Made by a program: the position numbers and the translations under genes
Assembly: GCA_035934015.1 (NCBI GenBank)
Contig: DASYYH010000027.1
Coordinates: 62,001 to 126,000 of the forward strand
Length of the DNA stretch: 64,000 nucleotides
Direction: 5' to 3'
Source: Candidatus Acidiferrales bacterium
GTDB lineage: Bacteria > Acidobacteriota > Terriglobia > Acidiferrales > UBA7541
Part shown: piece by piece, positions 1 through 7,833 of the stretch
Numbering within the stretch: the first letter of the stretch is position 1
How the letters are laid out: every line of letters begins with the position of its first letter
The notes under the pieces: generated by a model
Databases searched by the model: none
What the model was told of the DNA's origin: nothing
Seen by the model: the letters and a program-made list of their open reading frames with translations, nothing else

Positions 1-831
1 GGCGCAGTTGCGGAGGGTCGCCCCGATGAACCCGTGCAGCCAACTCTCCTGCGTAGGAAATTTGCAGTGGCTTTGCGTCGGTTCGTCGCTGTAATGTTCC
101 CACCCGAAGTAGCTGGGACTACTGAACGCACAGTCCAAGGAATTCCGCTCCGGCTGGAAATCCTCGCTTCCAACCTTGTGAAGTTCGACTTCCATCGTCC
201 GCCGACCGAATTGTTCAGCCATCGGAACGAGTTCCGCAGCCATCTCACGAAGCCCGTCCATAGCGTAGGTCGAGGGATCGGTTCCGATGTAACGATTCAC
301 GCGGTCGCAGGCGAGCGCTCCCAGCAGGCGACCGCCAAATCCTGCCGACATGTCCCAGACCGCGCCGCCGCTTTCTGGAAGGAGCCGATGATAAACAGCG
401 GCGGCTGCCGTGGGGCGAAAATTGGAAACGGATTGCGTGCTGGAGAAGCTCCTCAATATTTTTCGCAGCCCGCTGTCGGTGAATGCGTTCCCGAGTTTTG
501 TCCGCCGCTCGATTGCCCTGAGAAATAGCAGATCATTGCTGAACAACTCAACTGGGGTCTTCCTGTTCCCGCACCTCACAGTCCACGCAAGGGGATGATA
601 GTGCCAAGCCAGCGCGAGACCGTGCATCGTTTGCTTGATCCGCCCCTGCTTGTCGATGATCGTTGCGTGGTCGGCGACGAGAAGGTCGAGAAGGTCATGC
701 CGTTTCTCATCCCTCTTCAGTGAGTAAACGGGAAAGCCCTGTTCTCGATATTGCTCGAAATCGGCGCGGCATGACGCGAGGTCGTCATGTCGAAGGAAAG
801 GCAGCACTGCTGGTCGTGCGCTAGTGCCCAT
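1..831 (-). CDS. SAM-dependent DNA methyltransferase-like protein, 3' end cut by window edge
   Basis: This minus-strand frame is open from the ATG at 831 to the first base of the window (277 residues, no stop), so the C-terminus is missing. A glycine-rich DMSAGFGGR motif at residues 160-168 resembles the SAM-binding motif I. SPSYF at 238-242, followed by GWEHYSDEP, resembles the catalytic motif IV of amino-methyltransferases ([DNS]PP[YF]), with Ser in place of the second Pro. The ATG overlaps the stop of the upstream gene by 11 bases, which indicates one transcript and translational coupling. Overlaps of this kind and the setting next to a recombinase suggest phage or plasmid cargo. The modified base or substrate cannot be read from the sequence, and a non-DNA substrate remains possible. 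Confidence 0.6.
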   Translation of the reverse strand, partial: MGTSARPAVLPFLRHDDLASCRADFEQYREQGFPVYSLKRDEKRHDLLDLLVADHATIIDKQGRIKQTMHGLALAWHYHPLAWTVRCGNRKTPVELFSNDLLFLRAIERRTKLGNAFTDSGLRKILRSFSSTQSVSNFRPTAAAAVYHRLLPESGGAVWDMSAGFGGRLLGALACDRVNRYIGTDPSTYAMDGLREMAAELVPMAEQFGRRTMEVELHKVGSEDFQPERNSLDCAFSSPSYFGWEHYSDEPTQSHCKFPTQESWLHGFIGATLRNCA

Positions 832-1588
832 TCCGACCGTTCTCCGGCGAATCCCCAAGCATCAGCGCGTGCCGAACTCTCGCTTGCCGCACAATAGCCA
901 AACTGACTCCGCAGGCTTTTGCTGTTTCCTCGTCGGTGCCGCCGTTCTTGGCGATGAACTTGGCGATGCCATAGTGCATGTCGGCGCAGCCGCCGCAGTC
1001 TTGAGGGAAGGGTTTCTGAGTGGGTAGAATCGGCGGCAACGTGGCACTACCGTTCATCGCACTGTTTTGAGTTCTAGCTACGGCACGGCGATTTTGTTTA
1101 GCACGACTGTTCTGATTTCCGCGACTCGTCACGGCGACGGATACCTCAACTCGCCCGTGCCGCTCGCCGAACCGATCTGCCACGGCTTGCGCGAAGCTCT
1201 GAATCACTTTGGCGAAACGCTCGCCGCTTTCAAGCGGCCCAAACACCTTCGCCATCTGGTTCTCGGTGAGCATGAGCAGTGCACGCCAATCGCCTTTGGC
1301 CAATCTGGACTGTGCCTTCTGCCCTCGCGAAGAAATTTCGCTAGGCTCGCTTAGGAGTTGCTGCACGCGGCGGGGACTGACATGCAGATTTTGCTTGATC
1401 CATTCCGTCCAGCAGGGGCGTCCGGGCACAGGGACTTGCCGCCCCGGCTGCGCCCATCGCCTCCGCGCCTCCCGCAAATAGGGGACAAGCTCTCGCAGTT
1501 TCCTGAAGCCCTGAACGCACTTGTCCACCAACTCCGCGTCCGACAGCGTTCGCACGAAGTCGTCGGCTGGCTGAGCTTGAAAATCCAG
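821..1588 (-). CDS. Phage-like helix-turn-helix protein of unknown function, start uncertain
   Basis: I do not recognise a named family. The open frame extends upstream to 1951, but its first ~120 residues look non-coding (low-complexity Leu/Arg/Cys/Pro). The convincing part begins near residue 122, where AGAGGAGA precedes a CTG codon at 1588 by a few bases. A GTG at 1555 is an alternative start. From the CTG the product is 255 residues. The N-terminal part is charged and helical, with a WTEWIKQNLHVSPRRVQQLL segment like the plasmid/phage DUF3102-type helix-turn-helix. The C-terminal part has CGGCADMHYG, then a second helix-turn-helix-like stretch (DEETAKACGVSLAIVRQAR). It overlaps the downstream methyltransferase-like gene. 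A DNA-binding or regulatory role in the element is inference. Confidence 0.5.
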   Translation of the reverse strand: MDFQAQPADDFVRTLSDAELVDKCVQGFRKLRELVPYLREARRRWAQPGRQVPVPGRPCWTEWIKQNLHVSPRRVQQLLSEPSEISSRGQKAQSRLAKGDWRALLMLTENQMAKVFGPLESGERFAKVIQSFAQAVADRFGERHGRVEVSVAVTSRGNQNSRAKQNRRAVARTQNSAMNGSATLPPILPTQKPFPQDCGGCADMHYGIAKFIAKNGGTDEETAKACGVSLAIVRQARVRHALMLGDSPENGRNGH

Positions 1589-2087
1589 CGTTCTCCTCTG
1601 GGGCAGCAAACGGGGTTCTCCTGCTGCCAGTGTAAAGTCGGCAGGGGCATCGAGAAGCCAAAGGCAGAGGAGTCGCCAATAACCGATTCGACAAAGTGTG
1701 GCGCAGAGCCGAAGCAAATGCTTATCGAGCAAGGCTGCGATTTTGCAAAGACACCGGATGCAAACACCGCTTTGTAGGAATTTTCGGGGATCGGCGAACG
1801 AAGGGAACTTTGCGGCGGGCACTGAGGTGGGGGGTGATGGAGTACCCAAAGGGAGAGCTGTCACCTCAAGATCGCGCCCAAGTCGTCGATCTCGATCCAG
1901 CGCCGAAAACGTATGCCGCGTCTGTGTCTTAGTCGCTGGAGCAAACGGCATCGATCCAATTACGGATAACCTCCGCCACGCCCTTTCTTTTAGGCAGTCC
2001 CGCCGCGCTCTCGTGGCTCTGCCTCTTGCAGAAGGTCAGACGTTTAACTATAAATGAGATAGTAATTTCCCAAGAGAGGCTCTTCCC

Positions 2088-3161
2088 ATGCCACGCCTAC
2101 CTGTTGAGGTTGTCGCGAATGTGAAAAAGGCACGAGAAGCTGCCGTCCTCGCCGTCGAAATATACAACCGTCCCGCGACAGCCTTCCGTTCGGCTGCCTA
2201 TATCGTTTTGATGGTCGTTGCATGGACGGCTCTTTTTCATGCCATTTTCCTGAGAAAGCGGATGAAGCCCTATTACCGGAAAAAAGGTTCGACACGGCGT
2301 TACGAGCGGGTAGATGGTGAATACAAAACTTGGGAACTCGGTGAGTGCATTCAGCAGTTTTACAAAGATCAAAACCCCGCGCTACGAAAGAACCTCGAAT
2401 TTTTCATCGGTCTTCGGAACAAAATCGAACATCGGTTTTTACCGGAACTCGACGTTGAGATTTTTGGCGAATGTCAGGCAATGCTGATGAACTTTGAGAC
2501 GCTCCTCGCCGCCGAGTTCGGTACCAATCAGGCGTTGGTCGGAGGGCTTCCTTATGCGCTCCAATTCTCGAAGACTCTCGCGCCTACGCAGTTGGTGGCA
2601 ATGAGAGGAGCGGCGAAGCAACACCTCCAATCAGTGCGCAAATTTGTCACGAGTTTTAAGTCTTCGTTATCAGAGGACATCCAATCTGACGCTTCATATA
2701 GTTTCAAAGTCTTCCTTGTTCCGAAAGTCGGTGTCCACGCAAAGTCTTCCGATCTGGCTATTGAGTTTGTGAAATATGACCCAAGTAAGCCTGAAGAGAT
2801 GAAGCAGTACGAAAAAGTGATCGCATTGATTAAACCCAAACAGGTATCTGTCGCGAATTTTGGTGCGCTCAAAGCTAGTCAGGTAGTCAAACAGGTGGCG
2901 GCCCAATTAGGTCGCAAATTCAATATGAACTCACACCGGAAATGTTGGATGCACTTTAACACTCGACCAGCAGGAGGCAGCCCGACTCCCGAGGCATGTG
3001 ACAATCGCTATTGCTACTACGATGTTCTTCACAAGGACTACATCTACACACCCGCTTGGGTTGAGTTTCTGATAGAAAAGTTGGCGGATGCGGCGACGTA
3101 TGCAATTGTGGTCGGGGGCGCAACGCCCCCGGTCGCTGCTGTAGCGGCTGCGGGCGCGTAA
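2088..3161 (+). CDS. DUF3644 family protein with HEPN-like Rx4H motif
   Basis: The product has 357 residues. Its N-terminal segment (KAREAAVLAVEIYN at 14-27, TAFRSAAYIVLMVVAWTALFH at about 31-51) is the signature of the DUF3644 family. Residues 107-117 read IGLRNKIEHRF, giving R110-x4-H115, which fits the Rx4-6H ribonuclease motif of HEPN proteins. I recall DUF3644 being grouped with HEPN, but this should be confirmed. The rest is soluble and without recognisable motifs until a W-rich C-terminal part (TPAWVEFLIEKL), followed by an Ala/Gly/Val tail encoded partly by a strong GC hairpin. It is transcribed divergently from the 821-1588 gene. HEPN proteins often act as toxins or in phage defence by cutting RNA, so an RNase role here is plausible but unproven. 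Confidence 0.7.
   Translation: MPRLPVEVVANVKKAREAAVLAVEIYNRPATAFRSAAYIVLMVVAWTALFHAIFLRKRMKPYYRKKGSTRRYERVDGEYKTWELGECIQQFYKDQNPALRKNLEFFIGLRNKIEHRFLPELDVEIFGECQAMLMNFETLLAAEFGTNQALVGGLPYALQFSKTLAPTQLVAMRGAAKQHLQSVRKFVTSFKSSLSEDIQSDASYSFKVFLVPKVGVHAKSSDLAIEFVKYDPSKPEEMKQYEKVIALIKPKQVSVANFGALKASQVVKQVAAQLGRKFNMNSHRKCWMHFNTRPAGGSPTPEACDNRYCYYDVLHKDYIYTPAWVEFLIEKLADAATYAIVVGGATPPVAAVAAAGA
3113..3131. repeat. GC-rich hairpin at the 3' end of the DUF3644 gene
   Basis: Two perfect 8-base arms (CGGGGGCG / CGCCCCCG) flank the loop CAA inside the last codons of the DUF3644 gene. No T-run follows, so it is not a standard intrinsic terminator. It encodes part of a low-complexity tail and may mark a late addition to the gene. 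Confidence 0.6.
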
Positions 3162-3416
3162 GTGCCAGCCTGCCTTCCCGGAGTTCTTCGACGGAGCCAC
3201 CGCATCCAGCCGAATCTCCCAGCACGTAGCGCAACCAGCCTGCCTCTGCTTAGGTCTGCGCTCCCAAGGCGGCGCGGGTAGTCAGATCGACCTTGAAGGC
3301 GAACCACCCGCCGCGACATCCATCTACGCCTTCTACGAACATAGAGGATTCACGCACTGGGGCAAGGGGCGAGAAAAACTAAAACGATGAGCATTAGGTC
3401 TGCATTCGCTTGATGT
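3162..3416. other. Intergenic region between convergent DUF3644 and pnkp genes
   Basis: This is the junction between convergent genes. A plus-strand frame is open from about 3145 to a TGA at 3388-3390 (about 81 codons) and ends in IYAFYEHRGFTHWGKG. I see no start codon or ribosome binding site that would make it a gene, so it could be a remnant or chance. No clear terminator is visible. Confidence 0.4.
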
Positions 3417-5972
3417 TCAGAGCCTCGGATCGACTGGTTCGCTTTCCAGCGCGAGCACACCGAACACGCACTCATGTACTCGCCTCAGCGGCTCCCGCTC
3501 CACAAACCGTTGGAGGGCTTCGATACCCAACGCAAATTCACGCAGCGCCAGCGACCGTTTCGTGCCGAGACCTCTGGCTCGAAGGCGTTCGAGATGCTCC
3601 GGCGCGGTGTACTCAGGCCCGTAAATGATGCGCAGGTACTCCCGACCCCTGCACTTCACCGCAGGCTGCACGAGTCCGCGTCGGCTCTTCGTGACGAACT
3701 GGAGCGGCTTCACAACCATTCCTTCGCCACCGGATGCCGTCAGTTCTTCCCACCAATCAATGCCTTCCTTGATGCTAGCCTCGTCGTTGACATCGACCAC
3801 CCTGTATGGCGTCGCCAGAAGAAGCCCCGCATCGGAGGCGCACAGGCGAGCCAGTGTGGTCATGTGCCAGACGTGGTCTTTATCGGAATGCACCACTCCT
3901 TCGCTTGCCAGCAGATGAAAGGGTGCGAGCTTTAGGTCTTCCAACGAGTGAACCGTCCAGCAGTAGCGACGGTAAGCCTCAATATAGTGTTCCGCCATTG
4001 TCCGTCGTGCGTCGAATCGTCTCATTAGTTCGGACGCTTCTGGCACATGTGTGGAAGTCGCCCGCAACGAAGCTATCGATGCTGTCAGTCCTGCCCGCGC
4101 AGCCGCCCCAGTCGGAGCGTACTGCTGGCGAAGCAAATCTTGTGCTTTGGAAGACCACGGCATGAGTTCGCAATCGAGACACAGCCAATCGGTTTTAAGC
4201 TCCTCCCACAGGCCTGCCTCGCTTGCCGCCGTCTGAATTCGACGGAGGAACTCCCTCTCCAACGCACTGTCGTTGAAGAACCGCCGGCCCGTCCGCGTGT
4301 AGCAGACGCCGATTTCGTCCTGCGTTACCCCGAATCGACGCAATGCTGCGTCCCGGTCGCGGCAAGCGATCACAACCGCACGCGACCCCATGTGTTTCTG
4401 CTCGCAGATCACCCTCTCAACATGCGCCTTGCGGAAATAGTCGAATGCCTCACTCGGATGCTCTAGCAAGTCTTTCTTTTGACTGGTCTCGCTGGGCGAC
4501 ATCGTCGGCGGGAGGTAGATGAGCCACTTCGGATTGGAAGCAAAGCGGCTCATCACTTCGAGCGCGGCGATTGCATTTTCCTCGCGAACGGTGAGGTTGC
4601 CGTGAAGTCTTGTTTCGACGATGCGTTTCCCGATTACGTCGTCGATGTCGAGGACATCATCCTGCTCGTGCTGCTGCGAGAGCACAATCGCCGTCTGCGC
4701 AGACGCCAAAGGCTTCGCGGGTTCGTAGTAAACGCGACGGGCTGGCACGGACAGAATTTCCTTTTCTGGATACCGGAGCGCCGTCAGCTTGCCGCCGAAC
4801 ACACATCCTGTGTCGATGTTGATCGTGCGGTTCAACCATTGCGGTTCTGTGATTGGCGTATGCCCGTAGACCACCGAGGCGCGTCCGCGATAGTCCGCAG
4901 CCCAGTTGTAGCGAACAGGAAGCCCGAACTCGTCAGTTTCTCCAGTGGTTTCCCCGAACAAGGCAAACGAGCGGATCGCCCCAGAACCGCGCCCTTGCAT
5001 CTCTTCCTTCATTCCAGCGTGGGCTACAACCAGCTTTCCGTCGTCGAGGACATAGTGGCTGATGAGGCTGTCGAGGAATTCCGCGACCTTTCTCTTGAAT
5101 TCCGGCGACTCGGCGTCAAGCTGCGCCACGGAGTCAGCAAGCCCGTGCGCCAGCTTCACGTCCTTGCCTCTTAGCTTTTGGAGAAGTTTCATGTCGTGAT
5201 TTCCGGGCACGCACAGCGCTGTACCAGCTTCCACCATGCCCATTACCAAGCGCAGCACGTCGGGAATCTTCGGTCCGCGGTCTACGAGGTCGCCAATGAA
5301 GATCGCCTTGCGGCTCTCAGGCACTCTCACCTGATAACCATGGCCGTTCTTCTCGACCGAGTAACCGAGGTTCGTCATCAACTCCTGCAACTCGTCGAGG
5401 CAGCCATGCACGTCGCCGATGATGTCGAAAGGCCCGTGTTCGTTGCGCCGATTCGTCCACATGGGCTGGCGCTCGATCTCCAATCCGTCTAGTTCCTCTG
5501 GCGACCTGAAGATGTGGACTCCACGGAAGCCTTCCCGTTCGAGTCCACGCAGAGACCGACGCAACTGCTGCGCCTGATTGCGGACGACGTGGGAGCCGAA
5601 ATCGCGGTTCGGTCTGCTTCGATTCCGCTCGTGGCAGAGCTTTTCGGGAAAATCGAACACGATGGCGATTGGCAGCACGTGAAATTCGCGTGCCAACGCG
5701 ACGAGCGGCTTTCGCGAGTCCTGCTGCACGTTTGTCGCGTCAACGACGGTCAGCCGTCCAGCAGCGAGCCGCTTGCGGGCGATGAAGTGGAGAACTTCGA
5801 ACGCTTCTTTCGTCGCGGTCTGGTCGTTTTCATCGTCCGACACCAATCCGCGACAGTAGTCGGACGACAGCACCTCGGTCGGCTTGAAGTGCTGCACCGC
5901 AAAGGTGGACTTTCCGCAGCCTGACGGGCCGACGAGCAAGACGAGCGATAGTTCGGGAACCGTGATCTTCAT
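3417..5972 (-). CDS. pnkp: Polynucleotide kinase-phosphatase-ligase of bacterial RNA repair (Pnkp)
   Basis: The product has 851 residues, close to the ~870 of Clostridium thermocellum Pnkp, and contains all three catalytic modules. The 5'-kinase has P-loop GPSGCGKS at 15-22. The metallophosphatase, which removes 2',3'-cyclic phosphate ends, has GDVHGC 186-191, GDLVDRG 227-233, GNHD 257-260, AHAG 317-320 and YGHTP 369-373. The ligase/adenylyltransferase has nucleophile K526 in KHMG and a motif IV-like GGEGMVVKP at 748-756. The family repairs RNA cut by ribotoxins, working as a heterotetramer with Hen1. The start at 5972 is chosen because it gives the family N-terminus and overlaps the hen1 stop as ATGA; the frame is open for 36 more codons upstream. 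Every expected catalytic motif is present, so it should be active. Confidence 0.95.
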   Translation of the reverse strand: MKITVPELSLVLLVGPSGCGKSTFAVQHFKPTEVLSSDYCRGLVSDDENDQTATKEAFEVLHFIARKRLAAGRLTVVDATNVQQDSRKPLVALAREFHVLPIAIVFDFPEKLCHERNRSRPNRDFGSHVVRNQAQQLRRSLRGLEREGFRGVHIFRSPEELDGLEIERQPMWTNRRNEHGPFDIIGDVHGCLDELQELMTNLGYSVEKNGHGYQVRVPESRKAIFIGDLVDRGPKIPDVLRLVMGMVEAGTALCVPGNHDMKLLQKLRGKDVKLAHGLADSVAQLDAESPEFKRKVAEFLDSLISHYVLDDGKLVVAHAGMKEEMQGRGSGAIRSFALFGETTGETDEFGLPVRYNWAADYRGRASVVYGHTPITEPQWLNRTINIDTGCVFGGKLTALRYPEKEILSVPARRVYYEPAKPLASAQTAIVLSQQHEQDDVLDIDDVIGKRIVETRLHGNLTVREENAIAALEVMSRFASNPKWLIYLPPTMSPSETSQKKDLLEHPSEAFDYFRKAHVERVICEQKHMGSRAVVIACRDRDAALRRFGVTQDEIGVCYTRTGRRFFNDSALEREFLRRIQTAASEAGLWEELKTDWLCLDCELMPWSSKAQDLLRQQYAPTGAAARAGLTASIASLRATSTHVPEASELMRRFDARRTMAEHYIEAYRRYCWTVHSLEDLKLAPFHLLASEGVVHSDKDHVWHMTTLARLCASDAGLLLATPYRVVDVNDEASIKEGIDWWEELTASGGEGMVVKPLQFVTKSRRGLVQPAVKCRGREYLRIIYGPEYTAPEHLERLRARGLGTKRSLALREFALGIEALQRFVEREPLRRVHECVFGVLALESEPVDPRL

Positions 5973-7369
5973 TGCCGGAACACGCCCATCTGCGTCGGTG
6001 CGCCGACCGCTTGATCCTCTTCGCCCACTGGCTTGAATTCCACGGAGTATCCGAACTGTTTGCCGATCCGAGACGCCCATTTCTGGAACTGCTCACGAGT
6101 CCACTCGAAGCGGTGGTCGCGGTGGCGGAACTGCCCAGCCGGAAGCGTCTCGAACTTCACGTTGTATTCCGAGTTTGGAGTGGTCAACACCACCGTCTGC
6201 GGGCGAGCAAACTCGAAGAGGACGCGCTCGAACGCAGCGAGCCGTGGCTCGTCGAGATGTTCGATGACCTCGACGACGGCGGCAGCGTCGAAGCCGGACA
6301 TTCGCTTGTCCCGGTACATGAGCGAACCCTGAATGAGTTTGATCCGTTCCTTCTGCTTCGGCGGCATCGTGTCTAGGTGCAGTCGGTCGGAGGCTACTTC
6401 GAGACTCCGGTAGGACACGTCCATTCCAACAATCTCCTCGAACTGCCTGTCCTTCAGCAGTTCGCGGATGAGCTTGCCTTCTCCACAGCCCAGATCAAGC
6501 ACACGTTTCGCATCGCTCGCCTTGAGTTCCGACGCTACCTGCTGGAGCCGAGCATCGTGGAGACGGAGCGGAGCCTCGACGGCTTGCTCCTGTTCCTCTT
6601 TCGTTTCCTGCTCAGCGTCTGGATCAGCGGATTCGTCTTCGGTGAGCCGCGCCAGAGCTTCCCGTGTCAGCGTTCGGAATCCGCGCAGGTAGCGGTTGAC
6701 GATTGCTTCGCGTTCCGGGTGGGACTGGAGCCATCCCTCGCCGTGCCGCAACAGTTTCTCGACCTCGTCCTTTCCAACCCAGTAGTGCTTGTCGGCGTCG
6801 AGCACCGGGATCAGGACGTAGAGATGCGTCAGCAGGTCTTGCAGCGTGACTTCCCTCGCGATCTCGACCGTGTAGTACGGACTCTCGCCCCACTCTGGAA
6901 ACTTCTCATCAAGCGGATGATGTTCGGCGCTCACAGAGTAGCCGAGCGGCTCGAACAGACGTCGCACGAACGCCTCACCGCCACGGCAAGGCATCGCGGC
7001 GATTCTTGCGCTGAGTGGCAAAGGCACAGTCACGAGTTCCGGGCGACCCTTGCTGTTCCCCGCCAGCGCGGAGCCAAAGACCCGTGCGATTGCGACGCTC
7101 ATAAACGAAGAAGCCACATAGGGGCGGTCGTTGACATACTGCTCAAGCATCCCGCCCTCACCGGACGGGCCGCGCCGCGTCCTGACAAGCCCCACCGGGT
7201 CAACGTCGAGTAGCAGTGCTGCTGTGCAGCGATCTGCTGATGCCTGCGGGTAGAACACGTGCGCTTTCCCGAAGGAAAGCTCGAACGTCTGCAAGCGACC
7301 CGGATTCTTGTGGAGCAGGTACCCCAAGTCGGTCGCCGGAGCCTTCGTGTTAGCGATTGTCAGGAGCAT
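5969..7369 (-). CDS. hen1: RNA 3'-terminal ribose 2'-O-methyltransferase Hen1
   Basis: The product has 466 residues with the bacterial Hen1 layout. An N-terminal ligase-activating domain (about 1-240, opening MLLTIANT, PATDLGYLLHKNP) is joined by an acidic Glu/Asp/Gln linker to a C-terminal methyltransferase with LDLGCGEG at 291-298. The metal ligands of the Hen1 family are seen as EVIEHL 367-372 (E367, E370, H371) and RHRDHRFEW 415-423. It methylates the ribose 2'-O at the 3' end of cut RNA before Pnkp ligates, which makes the repaired site resistant to re-cleavage. Its stop overlaps the pnkp start (ATGA). The ATG at 7369 matches the family start. A GTG at 7528 would overlap the stop of the upstream gene (GTGA) and add 53 residues. 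Confidence 0.95.
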   Translation of the reverse strand: MLLTIANTKAPATDLGYLLHKNPGRLQTFELSFGKAHVFYPQASADRCTAALLLDVDPVGLVRTRRGPSGEGGMLEQYVNDRPYVASSFMSVAIARVFGSALAGNSKGRPELVTVPLPLSARIAAMPCRGGEAFVRRLFEPLGYSVSAEHHPLDEKFPEWGESPYYTVEIAREVTLQDLLTHLYVLIPVLDADKHYWVGKDEVEKLLRHGEGWLQSHPEREAIVNRYLRGFRTLTREALARLTEDESADPDAEQETKEEQEQAVEAPLRLHDARLQQVASELKASDAKRVLDLGCGEGKLIRELLKDRQFEEIVGMDVSYRSLEVASDRLHLDTMPPKQKERIKLIQGSLMYRDKRMSGFDAAAVVEVIEHLDEPRLAAFERVLFEFARPQTVVLTTPNSEYNVKFETLPAGQFRHRDHRFEWTREQFQKWASRIGKQFGYSVEFKPVGEEDQAVGAPTQMGVFRQ

Positions 7370-7524
7370 AACTGAACAGCCATTATGCCGGAAGAAGGAT
7401 CGAATTACTCGCCGTCCCAACAGTTCGCCGAGTTCTCGCATCTCGCATCCGCCACCGATGAAGCATGCGCGGTCTGGCGAAGTAGCTACCTGCGGCTGTA
7501 TTTCCTTGTCGCCTCGTCCATCGC

Positions 7525-7833
7525 TCACTCCTCCTGCAAAGGCTTCGGCGATTCGTTCCGGTCGAGCCTTAGGATCAGGATGTCCTCGACGACCTCGAAA
7601 CCGCTGGGCGTCAGGCCCTTTCCCAGCGCCTCGCGGATCATCGCCAACTCGTCCGGCTCCAAGCCTTGGATGAAAATGTCCGTGCGCACTATCTCAGGTT
7701 TGCGAAGCAGGCTGCTCTTGTAGCCAGCGGGAGGGTTGGCTATCACCCACCGCTCCTGCATCTGGACAGTCCACGTATGCCAGACAGCCTTTACCTTCGG
7801 CGGCGCGTAGATCGGGCAGATAAGCTTTCTCAT
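7525..7833 (-). CDS. Small protein of unknown function upstream of hen1
   Basis: This 102-residue product belongs to no family I recognise. It opens MRKLICPIYAPPKVKAVWHTWTV, continues with WVIANPPAGYKSSLL, and ends in a beta-alpha-beta-like part (DILILRLDRNE). There is no signal peptide or membrane segment. Its ATG overlaps the stop of the upstream 320-residue gene (ATGA), and its stop TGA overlaps a GTG in the hen1 frame, so it belongs to the same coupled operon. Its position suggests an accessory part of the RNA-repair unit; that is inferred from context only. Confidence 0.75.
   Translation of the reverse strand: MRKLICPIYAPPKVKAVWHTWTVQMQERWVIANPPAGYKSSLLRKPEIVRTDIFIQGLEPDELAMIREALGKGLTPSGFEVVEDILILRLDRNESPKPLQEE

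Noticed and set aside
34-528. A plus-strand frame at the left end
   Set aside because: It is antisense to the methyltransferase-like gene, whose minus-strand frame is open and has recognisable motifs.
1589-1951. Upstream extension of the phage-like gene to 1951
   Set aside because: The ~120 residues are Leu/Arg/Cys/Pro-rich and non-conserved in character. Coding signs start near 1588.
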